Source: Croceibacterium salegens (GTDB lineage: Bacteria > Pseudomonadota > Alphaproteobacteria > Sphingomonadales > Sphingomonadaceae). From it: a DNA stretch of 43,240 nt. Under the pieces are notes generated by a model, which was given only the letters and a program-made list of their open reading frames with translations, searched no databases and was not told the origin of the DNA. This document shows positions 1-9,460 of the stretch, piece after piece; position 1 is the stretch's first letter; every line of letters begins with the position of its first letter. Both the position numbers and the translations under genes were made by a program. The stretch covers positions 1-43,240 of the forward strand of contig NZ_WTYM01000048.1 in the NCBI RefSeq assembly GCF_009827435.1, written 5' to 3'.

Positions 1-185
1 GGGCCGCCGAAGCCGCCACCGCCGCGGTCATCGCGATCGCCACCGAAACGGTCATTGCCACCGCCCCAGCGCTCTCCACCGCCATAAGACGGCGGGCCAT
101 TGTCCATGAAGGGATCGAAACCTTCTTCGCCGAATCCATCCCGCTTGTCGCGCCCCTTGCCGCGACGACCTCTGTCGTAACCCAT
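1..185 (-). CDS. cold-shock protein, N-terminal part (partial)
   Basis: Only the first 61 residues are in the window; the gene runs off the left edge. The start MGYDRGRRGKGRDKRDGF is basic and is followed by an acidic/aromatic patch (FGEEGFDPFMD) and then a low-complexity Gly/Arg/Asp tract. Sphingomonad cold-shock proteins carry this kind of disordered Gly-rich leader ahead of the CSD fold, which binds single-stranded RNA/DNA. The CSD itself (RNP1/RNP2 motifs) would lie beyond the edge, so the family call rests on the leader alone. The ATG at 185-183 is the only good start. The gene is divergent from the TerC-type gene and has a long leader with a possible promoter and hairpin. Confidence 0.6.
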   Translation of the reverse strand, partial: MGYDRGRRGKGRDKRDGFGEEGFDPFMDNGPPSYGGGERWGGGNDRFGGDRDDRGGGGFGG

Positions 186-254
186 CTAACGAACGTACCT
201 TCGCTTCGCCCTCGTCTAACCCCGGAGACGCGGACGAAGCGACACCGAGTGCAT

Positions 255-293
255 GCGGAGGCCCCTCCTCCGCTAACGTGAAGCGCGCTTATA
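255..293 (-). promoter_or_regulatory. candidate promoter and leader hairpin of the cold-shock gene
   Basis: Reading the minus strand, TATAAG (293-288) is preceded 17 nt upstream by TTCGCA, a weak -35/-10 pair. It would give a leader of roughly 95 nt. Inside that leader is a hairpin with perfect 7-bp arms, GCGGAGG/CCTCCGC (255-261 and 267-273), and a 5-nt loop. Long structured leaders are known for cspA-type mRNAs, where they control translation by temperature. That this leader does so is inference. Confidence 0.3.
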
Positions 294-405
294 GCCCAAA
301 AACCCCGGTGTGCGAACGATTTAAGATTCTGAGCCGTTCGAGACCCTCGATGTGTCGTTGTCTGGCAACTTGCCAGTGCCGCAGACTGCGGGCAGACAGC
401 CGCTC

Positions 406-1194
406 ATGGATATCCTTACATTGCTTGCGGATCCTGCCGCCTGGCTGGCCCTGCTCACGCTTGTCGCCCTGGAAATTGTCCTGGGCATCGACAATCTCGT
501 CTTCATTGCCATCATTTCCAACAAGCTTCCGGCGGATCAACAGGCGAGAGCAAGGCGAATCGGTCTCGCGCTCGCGCTGATCATGCGTATCGCGCTCTTG
601 CTGCTGATCGGCTGGCTCGTGACGCTGCGCACCCCGCTGTTCGATCTCGGCATTACCGGAGCGCCCGGCGCGCATGGCGAGCCGACCTTCGAGACTGCAT
701 TCTCCGGCCGCGACCTGATCCTTCTGTCCGGTGGCCTGTTCCTGCTTTGGAAGGCGACCAAAGAAATCCATCATGCGATGGACGACGAGGGGGCTTCGGG
801 CGAAATGCTCGACAAGGACACTTCGATCGTCAGGATCGGATTCACGGCGGCGATCATCCAGATCATCGCGCTCGACCTCGTGTTTTCGATCGATTCGATT
901 CTCACCGCGGTGGGCATGACCGACGAAATTCCGCTGATGGTCGCAGCGGTAGTCATCACTGTCACCATCATGTTGTTCGCTGCCGATCCGCTGGCCCGTT
1001 TCATCGAAAACAACCCGACGATCGTCATGCTGGCGCTCGCGTTCCTGGTGATGATCGGACTGGTCCTGATTGCCGATGGCTTCGGCTTCCATGTCCCCAA
1101 GGGCTACATCTACGTAGCCATGGGCTTTTCGGTGATGGTCGAGGTGCTTAACATGCGCCGACGCAATCGCCGCACGCAGCACAAGTCAGGATAG
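406..1194 (+). CDS. TerC family integral membrane protein
   Basis: A 262-residue polytopic membrane protein of the TerC/YjbE family, whose members act in metal-ion (often Mn2+) efflux or tellurite resistance. The first membrane segment carries the family signature [13 protein letters not shown] (about residues 21-33), and a matching [19 protein letters not shown] lies near residues 156-174. These acidic residues within the membrane are the conserved ones. About seven hydrophobic segments can be counted, with a charged cytoplasmic loop ([16 protein letters not shown]) in the middle. The frame is open further upstream to 352, but the family homology begins at MDILTLL, so ATG 406 is preferred; no strong ribosome site precedes it. 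The substrate cannot be told from sequence. It leads a plus-strand run and is followed 8 nt later by the rhodanese-like gene. Confidence 0.85.
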   Translation: MDILTLLADPAAWLALLTLVALEIVLGIDNLVFIAIISNKLPADQQARARRIGLALALIMRIALLLLIGWLVTLRTPLFDLGITGAPGAHGEPTFETAFSGRDLILLSGGLFLLWKATKEIHHAMDDEGASGEMLDKDTSIVRIGFTAAIIQIIALDLVFSIDSILTAVGMTDEIPLMVAAVVITVTIMLFAADPLARFIENNPTIVMLALAFLVMIGLVLIADGFGFHVPKGYIYVAMGFSVMVEVLNMRRRNRRTQHKSG

Positions 1195-1202
1195 TCCGAC
1201 CG

Positions 1203-1643
1203 ATGAACGATTTCCGAACTCTCTCCGATACGATGCTGGCCAGTCCGCAAATCACACTTTCCGACCTCAAGGCGGCGAAAGAGCGGGGCGTTACCCTGGT
1301 CATCAACAACCGGCCGGAGGGCGAGTCACCAGACCAGACGCCCGGTCCTGAAATCGAAGCAGCGGCGCTTGCGGCCGGGATGCAATACGTTGCGATCCCT
1401 ATCGACCATTCGGGCTTTTCGCCGGCGCAGGTCGAAGCGATGCATGAAGCGCTAAGCAAGGCCGAGGGGAAAGTGCTGGCCTATTGTCGGTCGGGCACGC
1501 GATCGACCTTCCTATGGTCGCTCGCCCATGCCAGCGATGGCGCTGAACCGGGTTCGATTATGGCTGCGGCCGCTGCGGCCGGGTACGACGTCTCGCCGAT
1601 AGCCGGCCTGCTGCAACAGCTCGCTGACGGTCGCGGTGGTTGA
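1203..1643 (+). CDS. TIGR01244 / DUF442 rhodanese-like sulfurtransferase or phosphatase
   Basis: A 146-residue protein of the DUF442 family (TIGR01244), a rhodanese/dual-specificity-phosphatase-like fold. Members occur alone or fused to ETHE1/Blh-type beta-lactamase-like domains involved in sulfide handling. The active loop is CRSGTR at residues 95-100, with Cys95 as the presumed nucleophile; the six-residue loop resembles rhodaneses. The upstream INNRPEGESPDQ motif (about residues 35-46) is typical of the family. Length matches the free-standing form. It lies 8 nt after the TerC-type gene and 3 nt before the next gene, so co-transcription is likely. Whether it moves sulfur or hydrolyses phosphate cannot be decided here. 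Confidence 0.85.
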   Translation: MNDFRTLSDTMLASPQITLSDLKAAKERGVTLVINNRPEGESPDQTPGPEIEAAALAAGMQYVAIPIDHSGFSPAQVEAMHEALSKAEGKVLAYCRSGTRSTFLWSLAHASDGAEPGSIMAAAAAAGYDVSPIAGLLQQLADGRGG

Positions 1644-1646
1644 GTC

Positions 1647-2036
1647 GTGGCTTCGGCGCTCTGGCAATTCGCTGGGTCGATCGCTGCCGTCGCGACGCTG
1701 AGTTGGCTCGCCTTTCGTTACGGGTTTGCAGGGCGGCCGGAATTGCAGGACGAGAGCGAGGCTGTACGCCTTGCCAATGAAATTTCCGGCGGCTTCCATC
1801 CTGTCGCGACCCTGCTTTCGGTAACCCGTACGGCGGCACTGCTTCGCGATGGCGCCGACCGCCTCGCCCTTGTCGCCCCTTGCGGGGCGCATTTCGTCTC
1901 GCGCCTGCTTTCGCCCAAGTCGAGATTCCAACGGCAAGCGGACAAGCTCAAGGTTTTGGACGGCAAGCTCGCAGGCGAGTTTGATATCGGCGCCACCGGG
2001 GGAGATTGGGAGCGGGCGTTTGCACGCCTGAGATAG
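1647..2036 (+). CDS. small hypothetical protein with N-terminal hydrophobic segment
   Basis: A 129-residue protein I cannot assign to a family. Residues 4-25 form a hydrophobic segment (FAGSIAAVATLSWLAFRYGFA) that could be a signal anchor or cleaved signal; the rest is soluble with a basic stretch (SPKSRFQRQADKLK). The start is a GTG at 1647, 3 nt after the previous stop, and the next gene begins 6 nt after its stop. This tight packing, together with GC-rich third positions like its neighbours, supports it as a real gene. It may work with the downstream hydroxylase, but no motif shows this. Confidence 0.6.
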   Translation: MASALWQFAGSIAAVATLSWLAFRYGFAGRPELQDESEAVRLANEISGGFHPVATLLSVTRTAALLRDGADRLALVAPCGAHFVSRLLSPKSRFQRQADKLKVLDGKLAGEFDIGATGGDWERAFARLR

Positions 2037-2042
2037 CCGGCC

Positions 2043-2924
<882 letters not shown>

Positions 2925-2998
2925 GTGACCCGAGAAGGAAGGCCGCACGGCGCATCTCGCTGACCGGCGATCAGGAGAGGGCCAAGCGAAGGGGCATG

Positions 2999-3031
2999 AA
3001 AAAGGGGCCGGAGGATCGCTCCTCCGGCCCC
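2999..3031 (-). terminator. Rho-independent terminator of the OmpA-type gene
   Basis: A perfect 11-bp GC-rich stem (3004-3014 with 3021-3031) and a 6-nt loop. On the minus strand it is followed by TTTTT (3003-2999), 25 nt after the stop codon of the OmpA-type gene. Confidence 0.9.
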
Positions 3032-3055
3032 ATTTCGTTGTCGGCGTGAAACCGC

Positions 3056-4120
3056 TTAGTTGCCCGAACCCGGACCGTAAGTGATTTCCACCCGGCGGTT
3101 CTGCAGCTCGCGCACACCGTCGGCGGTGGGCACGCGTGGCATCGATTCGCCGAACCCCTGGCTGGTGATCGCCCCGGCGGGGATCCCGTGGCCGGTGAGG
3201 TACGACTGCACCGAAGCGTTACGACGCTCGGACAGGCCGACGTTGTAAGTGGCCGAACCCGAACGGTCAGCGTGACCGGCCAGCATTATCGGCACGTTGC
3301 GGCAGTTGCCGTATGCAGTGATCGCGCTGTCGAGGATGGTCGCGGCCTCAGGCGTGATGTCCGACTTATCCCAGTCGAAGAACACGATGTACGGCCCCTT
3401 GTTGCACACCGGCGGCGGCGGCGGAGGCGGCGGCTCGTCACGACCAAGGTTCGCGATCAGCGAGAACGAGAACGAATGGATAGCCAGCTGCGTTTGATAG
3501 CTGCGCAAAGCAGAATCAAGCATGCTGAACTCATTGGTGTTGAGGTACTTGTACTTCAGCCCGAGCTCAGCTTCGTCGGTCACCGGCAGGCGCACTGCCG
3601 CGATCGCCTGATAGGCCCAAGCCGCGTCGGTGTCGTCGAGGTAGGTGTGGTACGGGGTCGCCTGGAACTCGCTGTGCAGGATCGCACGGCCAACACCGCC
3701 ACCGATTGAAAAGCCGATGCCGTTGTTGCCGCCAAGGTCGAACAACGCATTCGCCATGATCGTGGTAACGCGCGATTCGCCGGCGAGCTGCGCACCGGTC
3801 ACACTTTCGAACGGAGCACTTGAGTTGACCAGCGGCGCGCCGACCAAGCCCACGTCGATACCCTTCGGGGCATACTCGTAGTAACCGACTTCGGCTTCGG
3901 TGCGGATCGCACCCCAGTCGTACCCGATGAAGGCACCGAGATCGAAGCCATCGTCTTCGTAGACTCTGGTTCCGTCCTTCCAGCCATTATTGATCACGTT
4001 GTGGTCTTCCGGATCGGCAAAGCCGATGTCGGCGCCGAAATAGGCGTGGCCGTCACGGGCCAGGGCCGGGCTGGCCAGGGCAGCGGCCGCAACAGCCATA
4101 CCTAGGGCAATCTTTCGCAT
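3056..4120 (-). CDS. OmpA family outer-membrane protein
   Basis: A 354-residue two-domain envelope protein. Residues 1-21 are a signal peptide ending in SPALA. An eight-strand-type beta-barrel follows (about 24-235, with alternating aromatic strands such as HAYFGADIGF and IGFSIGGGVG), then a poly-proline hinge (EPPPPPPPP). The C-terminal OmpA/MotB domain (about 245-350) contains the peptidoglycan-binding signature GHADRSGS...LSERRNASV, which ties the outer membrane to the wall. The frame extends 16 codons further, but ATG 4120 has a strong GGAGG 7 nt upstream and begins the signal peptide, so it is chosen. It is monocistronic, with its own terminator and a probable promoter in the 404-nt gap upstream. 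Confidence 0.93.
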   Translation of the reverse strand: MRKIALGMAVAAAALASPALARDGHAYFGADIGFADPEDHNVINNGWKDGTRVYEDDGFDLGAFIGYDWGAIRTEAEVGYYEYAPKGIDVGLVGAPLVNSSAPFESVTGAQLAGESRVTTIMANALFDLGGNNGIGFSIGGGVGRAILHSEFQATPYHTYLDDTDAAWAYQAIAAVRLPVTDEAELGLKYKYLNTNEFSMLDSALRSYQTQLAIHSFSFSLIANLGRDEPPPPPPPPVCNKGPYIVFFDWDKSDITPEAATILDSAITAYGNCRNVPIMLAGHADRSGSATYNVGLSERRNASVQSYLTGHGIPAGAITSQGFGESMPRVPTADGVRELQNRRVEITYGPGSGN

Positions 4121-4195
4121 GGGACCTCCTTCAAAAAGCCGTGCGCTTAATTGGCTACAACTTGCCAAATCTCCAATTCGTCGAACCCGAGGGAC

Positions 4196-4223
4196 ATCCT
4201 ACAGGTTCCCTCCCCAAGGACAA
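4196..4223 (-). promoter_or_regulatory. candidate promoter of the OmpA-type gene
   Basis: On the minus strand, TTGTCC (4223-4218) and TAGGAT (4201-4196) are separated by 16 nt. Each matches four of six consensus positions. The leader would be about 70 nt. This is a pattern match only. Confidence 0.35.
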
Positions 4224-4410
4224 AGCCTTCAGTTCGACTCAGACTATTCAATGCCAGTGGTTTCGTTCCCCAATTCGCGGAAATCTGCGAGATTTTTGTT
4301 CGATGCGAACAAGATCGCGACAGAGTGTTGCGATAATGCCACGCTGTTTGGCATGCCCTTACAGTTCAACGAACTTCGCCGCAACCGGCGACTCCCGGAG
4401 GATCGGAAAG

Positions 4411-4441
4411 AAAAGAGGGCCGGAGCGGCTGGCTCCGGCCC
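4411..4441 (-). terminator. terminator of amtB
   Basis: A 10-bp stem GGGCCGGAGC/GCTCCGGCCC (4417-4426 with 4432-4441) and a 5-nt loop, followed on the minus strand by TCTTTTCTTT. A second, imperfect hairpin lies between it and the amtB stop (4475-4486 with 4503-4514, one mismatch, no U-tract). Confidence 0.8.
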
Positions 4442-4524
4442 ATTGAGTTGTCGTTCGCAGGAGGAACGAGGGTAGGCGAGACCGGGGGGAGAGGAGGAGA
4501 GTCCCGGCCTCGCCAAACTTGCAT

Positions 4525-5922
4525 TTAGTTGTAGGCGCGCTCCCCGTGCTCGGCGATGTCGAGACCTTCGACTTCGACCTCTTCGGAGACCCGCAGCCCG
4601 GTGAGAGCCTTGGTCACAACGCCGGCGATCAGGGTGCCGGCAGCAGCCCACACTATCGCCACGACGACCGCGGTGAGCTGGATCATGACCTGGGCGCCCA
4701 TCGCGGTGGAACCGTCACCCGGACCACCGAACATCGGCTGGTAGACGATGCCGGTGCCGATGGCGCCGACCATGCCGCCGATGCCGTGGATACCGAAGGC
4801 GTCCAGCGAGTCGTCATAGCCCATGGCGTTCTTCAGCTTCGACACCGCAAAGTAGCAGATGATCGAAGCGACGAAGCCGAGGATGATCGCGCCGAACGGA
4901 CCGGAGTTGCCGGCCGCCGGAGTGACGGCGACGAGACCGGCGATGATGCCCGAGCAGAAGCCCAGCGCCGAACCCTTGTGGCCCGACAGCTTCTCCATGA
5001 GCATCCAGCCGAGGCCCGCAGCGGCAGTGGCGACGAAGGTGTTGATCATCGCGAGACCGGCCGTGCCGTCGGCTTCGAGTTCCGAACCCGCGTTGAAGCC
5101 GAACCAGCCGACCCACAGCAGACCGGTGCCGATCATCGTCATGGTCAGGCTGTGCGGCGGCATCGGCTCGCTCGGGTAACCCTTGCGCTTGCCCAGCAGG
5201 TAGGCGAGCACGAGACCCGAAACACCGGCGTTGATGTGGACCACGGTACCACCGGCAAAGTCGAGTGCACCGAGCTTGAACAGGTAGCCCCCGCCGGCCC
5301 AGACCATGTGCGCGATCGGGAAATAGACGATGGTGAGCCAGATCGTCATGAAGAGCATGGTCGAGCTGAACTTCATCCGTTCCGCGGTCGAGCCGAGGAT
5401 AAGGGCAGCGGTGATCGCTGCGAACGTCATCTGGAAGCAGACGAACACGTATTCGCTGATCACTTCATCGCTGAAAGTCGCGGCGGTCGAGTCCGACGTG
5501 ACCGACGACAGGAACAAGCTGCCGCCGGAAATGAAGTTGCCGATCATCCCTTCGGACGTCTCGGGCCCGAAAGCCATCGAGTAGCCCCACATCACCCAGA
5601 TGAGCATGGCCAGTGCCGCTGTGGCGCCGATCTGCGTCATCGTGGAGAGCATGTTCTTGGAGCGGGTCAGGCCGCCGTAAAACAGCGCGAGGCCCGGCAG
5701 GATCATCAGGAGAACCAGGACGGTTGCGGTCATCATCCAGGCGTTGTTGCCCGGATTGGCCACCGCGACAGCGGCCTCTTCGACCACCTCGGCCGGAGCC
5801 GCGGCGACCGCTTCGGTCACGGTTTCCGTGACGGCGTCGGCGGCTGCCGTCGCCCAGGCGGCCGTCGCCGTAAGCATAGAGGCGCCGAGGACACCGGCGC
5901 CGCAGAGAAGTTTGCGGATCAT
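4525..5922 (-). CDS. amtB: ammonium transporter
   Basis: A 465-residue Amt/Rh-family channel that conducts ammonium across the inner membrane. An N-terminal cleavable signal (MIRKLLCGAGVLGASM to about residue 30) and an Ala/Val/Glu-rich spacer precede the 11-helix core. Landmarks are GLALFYGGL near the start of the core, VVHINAG and DAFGIHGIGG (the twin-histidine pore residues), and the C-terminal tail that GlnK binds. A start five codons upstream is possible, but ATG 5922 has AGGGG 7-8 nt before it. It lies 20 nt downstream of glnK, the usual arrangement, and should be transcribed from the sigma-54 promoter ahead of glnK. The C-terminal tail is followed by a clear terminator. Confidence 0.95.
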   Translation of the reverse strand: MIRKLLCGAGVLGASMLTATAAWATAAADAVTETVTEAVAAAPAEVVEEAAVAVANPGNNAWMMTATVLVLLMILPGLALFYGGLTRSKNMLSTMTQIGATAALAMLIWVMWGYSMAFGPETSEGMIGNFISGGSLFLSSVTSDSTAATFSDEVISEYVFVCFQMTFAAITAALILGSTAERMKFSSTMLFMTIWLTIVYFPIAHMVWAGGGYLFKLGALDFAGGTVVHINAGVSGLVLAYLLGKRKGYPSEPMPPHSLTMTMIGTGLLWVGWFGFNAGSELEADGTAGLAMINTFVATAAAGLGWMLMEKLSGHKGSALGFCSGIIAGLVAVTPAAGNSGPFGAIILGFVASIICYFAVSKLKNAMGYDDSLDAFGIHGIGGMVGAIGTGIVYQPMFGGPGDGSTAMGAQVMIQLTAVVVAIVWAAAGTLIAGVVTKALTGLRVSEEVEVEGLDIAEHGERAYN

Positions 5923-5942
5923 GTTGTTACCCCTCATGTCTC

Positions 5943-6458
<516 letters not shown>

Positions 6459-7154
6459 CTAGGCGATCGCCAGGCGGGCGACGACCGGCAGGTGGTCGGA
6501 GGCGGCGGCGGCGGTCGGGCTGTGGTGGACACGGGCATCGTGGCAGGTCCAGTCGGGCGAGGCGACGATGCGGTCGAGCGAGGCGAGCGGGCGGCGGCTC
6601 GGGAAGCTGCGGCCGGTCTCGAGCACTTGCCATGCCCCGCGCAGTTCGCGCAGCGCGCGGCGCCCTTCGCCCCACTGGTTGAAGTCTCCCATCAACACTG
6701 TCGGGCAACCGTCACCGTGGCCATTGCAGTGGTCGAGAACCGCCTGGACCTGTTCGCGGCGGCGCAGGCCGGAAAGGTCGAGGTGCATGCCGAGCACGCG
6801 GATACGCTTGCCCTCGCATTCGAGGTCGGCCCTGATCGCCCCGCGCGGTTCGAGGGTCGGCAGGTGCAGTGCTTCGGTCTCGCCGACCTTGATGTCGCGG
6901 CGGACCAGCAAGGCGTTGCCGTGCCAGCCGAGGCTGCGCGGGCGGCGGGCGACGTCCGCCGCGTGCCACGGCGTGTCGTCGAGCATGGCCTTGGGCAGCA
7001 CGCTCTCGCGCTCGCCGAAACGGCGGTCGCATTCCTGCAGGGCGATGATGTCGGCGCGCAGTTCGCGCAGGACGCGGATGATGCGGTCGGGATCGAAGCG
7101 GCCGTCGACACCGACGGCCTTGTGGATGTTGTAGCTGGCGAAGGTCAGCTCCAT
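6459..7154 (-). CDS. endonuclease/exonuclease/phosphatase family protein
   Basis: A 231-residue protein of the EEP superfamily (AP endonuclease, DNase I and lipid-phosphatase fold). Catalytic landmarks are all present: ASYNIHKAVG (residues 7-16), the metal-binding ALQECD (38-43), MGDFNQW (about 154-160) and the terminal SDHLPVVARL. It has no signal peptide. Substrates in this superfamily range from DNA to phospholipids, so the activity is open. It follows the PNPOx-like gene by 18 nt and is the last gene of the prfC run. Confidence 0.85.
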   Translation of the reverse strand: MELTFASYNIHKAVGVDGRFDPDRIIRVLRELRADIIALQECDRRFGERESVLPKAMLDDTPWHAADVARRPRSLGWHGNALLVRRDIKVGETEALHLPTLEPRGAIRADLECEGKRIRVLGMHLDLSGLRRREQVQAVLDHCNGHGDGCPTVLMGDFNQWGEGRRALRELRGAWQVLETGRSFPSRRPLASLDRIVASPDWTCHDARVHHSPTAAAASDHLPVVARLAIA

Positions 7155-7172
7155 CGCTTCGGCGTGCCCTGC

Positions 7173-7763
7173 TCAGTCCGGAACTGTGCCGGGAGCACCG
7201 GCTATATAACGGTCGGTCGGCTTGGCCGGCAGGCCGTCGATGCTGGTCCGGCGGGTCCGGTACTTGCCCGCCCATTCGACCGGATCGGCCTTGGCATGGT
7301 GCTTGAGCAGCGTCGGGCGTTCGCGGTCCAGCTGCATCAGCGGCACGCCGTATCCGCAACTCGTCTGGACGGTCTCGACGGCGATATCGAAAATCTGCCG
7401 CGTGCCGGGAAGCATGGTGAAGTGCCCGGCCAGCTCCTCCCACTCGCGGTCCCACGGCACCACCGGCCGGCCGCGGCCATAGATGCGCAGGATCTGGGCA
7501 GGCTGCTGGAAATTGCAGAACATCACGGTGATGCGCCCGCCATTACCATTATCATCCGCGAGCAGGTGGGCGTTGGTCTCGTTGCCCGATCCGCCGAGGT
7601 CGAGATAGGCGACCCGCGTCGGCGAGAGGATGCGGAAGGCGTCGTAGCCCTTGGGGCTGAGATTGATCCGCGCGCCCTCGGCGGCGCTGGCGACGAAGAA
7701 CACCGGCTGCGCCGAGATCATCGCCCGGTGCGCCTCGTTCAGTTGCTCGAAGAATTCGGCCAT
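7173..7763 (-). CDS. pyridoxamine 5'-phosphate oxidase family (flavin-binding) protein
   Basis: A 196-residue protein with a PNPOx-like split-barrel N-terminal domain: FFVASAAEGARINLSPKG (about 22-39) and the FMN-contacting strand ITVMFCNFQQPAQILRIYGRG (about 77-97). It has the length of the bacterial pyridoxamine-phosphate-oxidase-related flavin reductases rather than of true PdxH, and the PdxH C-terminal signature is absent. A low-potential flavin or F420-type reductase role is likely, substrate unknown. It sits 31 nt after prfC and 18 nt before the EEP gene, so it is probably co-transcribed with both. Confidence 0.8.
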   Translation of the reverse strand: MAEFFEQLNEAHRAMISAQPVFFVASAAEGARINLSPKGYDAFRILSPTRVAYLDLGGSGNETNAHLLADDNGNGGRITVMFCNFQQPAQILRIYGRGRPVVPWDREWEELAGHFTMLPGTRQIFDIAVETVQTSCGYGVPLMQLDRERPTLLKHHAKADPVEWAGKYRTRRTSIDGLPAKPTDRYIAGAPGTVPD

Positions 7764-7794
7764 GCCCTGTTCCTAGGCACGGCGCGGCGCGATG

Positions 7795-9354
7795 TCACCG
7801 TTCCTTGGTGGCGCTGAACGTCAGGTCGGGGTTCTTTTCCTGCTGGTAGCCGACGTCCCACGGGCTCCTGGCCATGAACACCATGTCTCCGTCGCGGTCC
7901 TTGGCGAGGTTCGCGCGGTTGAACTCCTCGAACTTGCGCAGCGCTTCGGGCGAGCCCTTGAGCCAGCGTGCGGTGGCGAAAGGCGAGGCTTCGAGCCCGG
8001 CCTCGACCTTGTATTCCGCCTCGAGCCGCGAGACGAGCACCTCGAGCTGCAGCTGGCCGACCACCCCGACGATCCACTGCGCGCCGATCTCCGGATAGAA
8101 CACCTGGATCACGCCCTCTTCGGACAGGTCGTCGAGCGCCTTCCTGAGCTGCTTGGTCTTGGTCGGATCGCGCAGCTGCACGCGGCGGAGGATTTCCGGC
8201 GCGAAGTTGGGCAGCCCGGTGAAGCGCACGTCGTTCTTCTCGGACAGCGTATCGCCCACCCGCAAGGTGCCGTGATTGGGTATGCCGATAATGTCGCCAG
8301 CCTCGGCGGTGTCGGCGATTTCGCGGTCCTGCGCAAAGAACAGGATCGGCGAGTGCACCGCGATCGGCTTGCCGAGGCCCGAGGGCGTCAGCTTCATGCC
8401 GCGTTTGAAGGTGCCCGAGACCATGCGCATGAAGGCGATGCGGTCGCGGTGCTGCGGGTCCATGTTGGCCTGCACCTTGAAGATGAAGCCGGTGACCTCG
8501 TCGCGCTCCGGACTGATTTCGCCCTGCTCGCTCGGCTGGGGCCGCGGCTCGGGCGCGAATCTGGCGATCGCCTCGACGATCTCGTTGACGCCGAAGTTCT
8601 TCAGCGCCGAGCCGAAGTAGACCGGCGTCAGGTCGCCGTGGCGATAGGCCTCGATATCGAACGGCGCATAGCCTTCACGGCCCAGCAGCCCCTCTTCGGC
8701 AACCCGCGCGACGCCGTCGGCGGAAAGGTATTCGGCCAGCACGGGATCATCCGCGCCGCTGGTCTCCACGGTCTTGCCGAGGAATTCCTTGCCGTCACCC
8801 TGCGGCAGGTGGAGCTTGCCGGTCTCGAAGTCGAACACGCCTTCGAACAACCCGCCCATGCCGACCGGCCAGCTCATCGGCGAAACGTCGAGCGCCAGCT
8901 TGTCGGCGATCTCGTCGAGCAGTTCGAACGGCTCGCGCCCTTCGCGGTCGATCTTGTTGATCAGCGTGATGATCGGCACCGAGCGCAGGCGGCAGACCTC
9001 GAACAGCTTCAGCGTCTGCGGTTCGATACCCGCCGCGGCGTCGAGCACCATGATCGCCGAATCGACCGCGGTCAGCGTGCGGTAGGTGTCTTCGGAGAAG
9101 TCCTCGTGCCCCGGGGTGTCGAGCAGGTTGAAGGTGATGCCGTCCTTTTCGAAGGTCATCACCGAGCTGGTCACGGAAATGCCGCGCTGCTGCTCGATCT
9201 TCATCCAGTCCGACCGCGCGCGCCGCGCCTGCCCGCGCGCCTTGACCTCGCCGGCAAGGTGGATCGCCCCGCCCTGCAGCAGGAGCTTCTCCGTCAGCGT
9301 GGTCTTGCCCGCGTCGGGGTGCGAGATGATGGCAAAGGTGCGGCGATTGGACAT
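7795..9354 (-). CDS. prfC: peptide chain release factor 3
   Basis: RF3, a 519-residue translational GTPase that removes RF1/RF2 from the ribosome after termination. All G motifs are visible: SHPDAGKTT (P-loop, residues 11-19), RGISVTSSV (switch I, 57-65), DTPGH (79-83) and NKID (133-136). The middle and C-terminal beta-barrel domains specific to RF3 follow (for example VQVFYPE-like VIQVFYPEIGAQWIVGVVGQLQLEVL). Length is typical. ATG 9354 gives the family start MSNRRTFAIISHPDAGK. It is the first gene of a minus-strand run and divergent from the SnoaL-tetR pair; the 104-nt gap holds a palindromic operator. Confidence 0.95.
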   Translation of the reverse strand: MSNRRTFAIISHPDAGKTTLTEKLLLQGGAIHLAGEVKARGQARRARSDWMKIEQQRGISVTSSVMTFEKDGITFNLLDTPGHEDFSEDTYRTLTAVDSAIMVLDAAAGIEPQTLKLFEVCRLRSVPIITLINKIDREGREPFELLDEIADKLALDVSPMSWPVGMGGLFEGVFDFETGKLHLPQGDGKEFLGKTVETSGADDPVLAEYLSADGVARVAEEGLLGREGYAPFDIEAYRHGDLTPVYFGSALKNFGVNEIVEAIARFAPEPRPQPSEQGEISPERDEVTGFIFKVQANMDPQHRDRIAFMRMVSGTFKRGMKLTPSGLGKPIAVHSPILFFAQDREIADTAEAGDIIGIPNHGTLRVGDTLSEKNDVRFTGLPNFAPEILRRVQLRDPTKTKQLRKALDDLSEEGVIQVFYPEIGAQWIVGVVGQLQLEVLVSRLEAEYKVEAGLEASPFATARWLKGSPEALRKFEEFNRANLAKDRDGDMVFMARSPWDVGYQQEKNPDLTFSATKER

Positions 9355-9397
9355 GGAGGCGCGCGGTTAGCCTTCGGCCCTGCCCGCGTAAACCGTC

Positions 9398-9460
9398 TTT
9401 ACATGAGACACGAGTCTCATTATGCGAATCATGTCTCAATCATCGAAAGTCGATTCGCAT
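9398..9460 (+). promoter_or_regulatory. promoter with TetR-type operator palindromes
   Basis: TTTACA (9398-9403) and TATGCG (9421-9426) are 17 nt apart. The spacer is almost exactly filled by the inverted repeat ATGAGAC-ACGA-GTCTCAT (9403-9420). A further half site GTCTCA lies at 9433-9438. A second inverted repeat, ATGCGAATC (9422-9430) with GATTCGCAT (9452-9460), ends on the start codon of the SnoaL-like gene. An operator between -35 and -10 is classical for TetR repressors, and a TetR gene is encoded in this operon. Confidence 0.6.

Larger units (their letters stand above)
4121..4524. other. 404-nt intergenic region between amtB and the OmpA-type gene
   Basis: No convincing gene is present; the short open frames here lack family signals and ribosome sites. 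The left part holds the leader and a candidate promoter of the OmpA-type gene, the right part the amtB terminator and a second hairpin. The middle (4240-4380) is lower in GC than its surroundings, as promoter regions usually are. Confidence 0.6.

Noticed and set aside
4119-4475. Open frames in the gap upstream of the OmpA-type gene
   Set aside because: Low-complexity, no recognisable domain, no ribosome site, and they run across the amtB terminator and promoter region.
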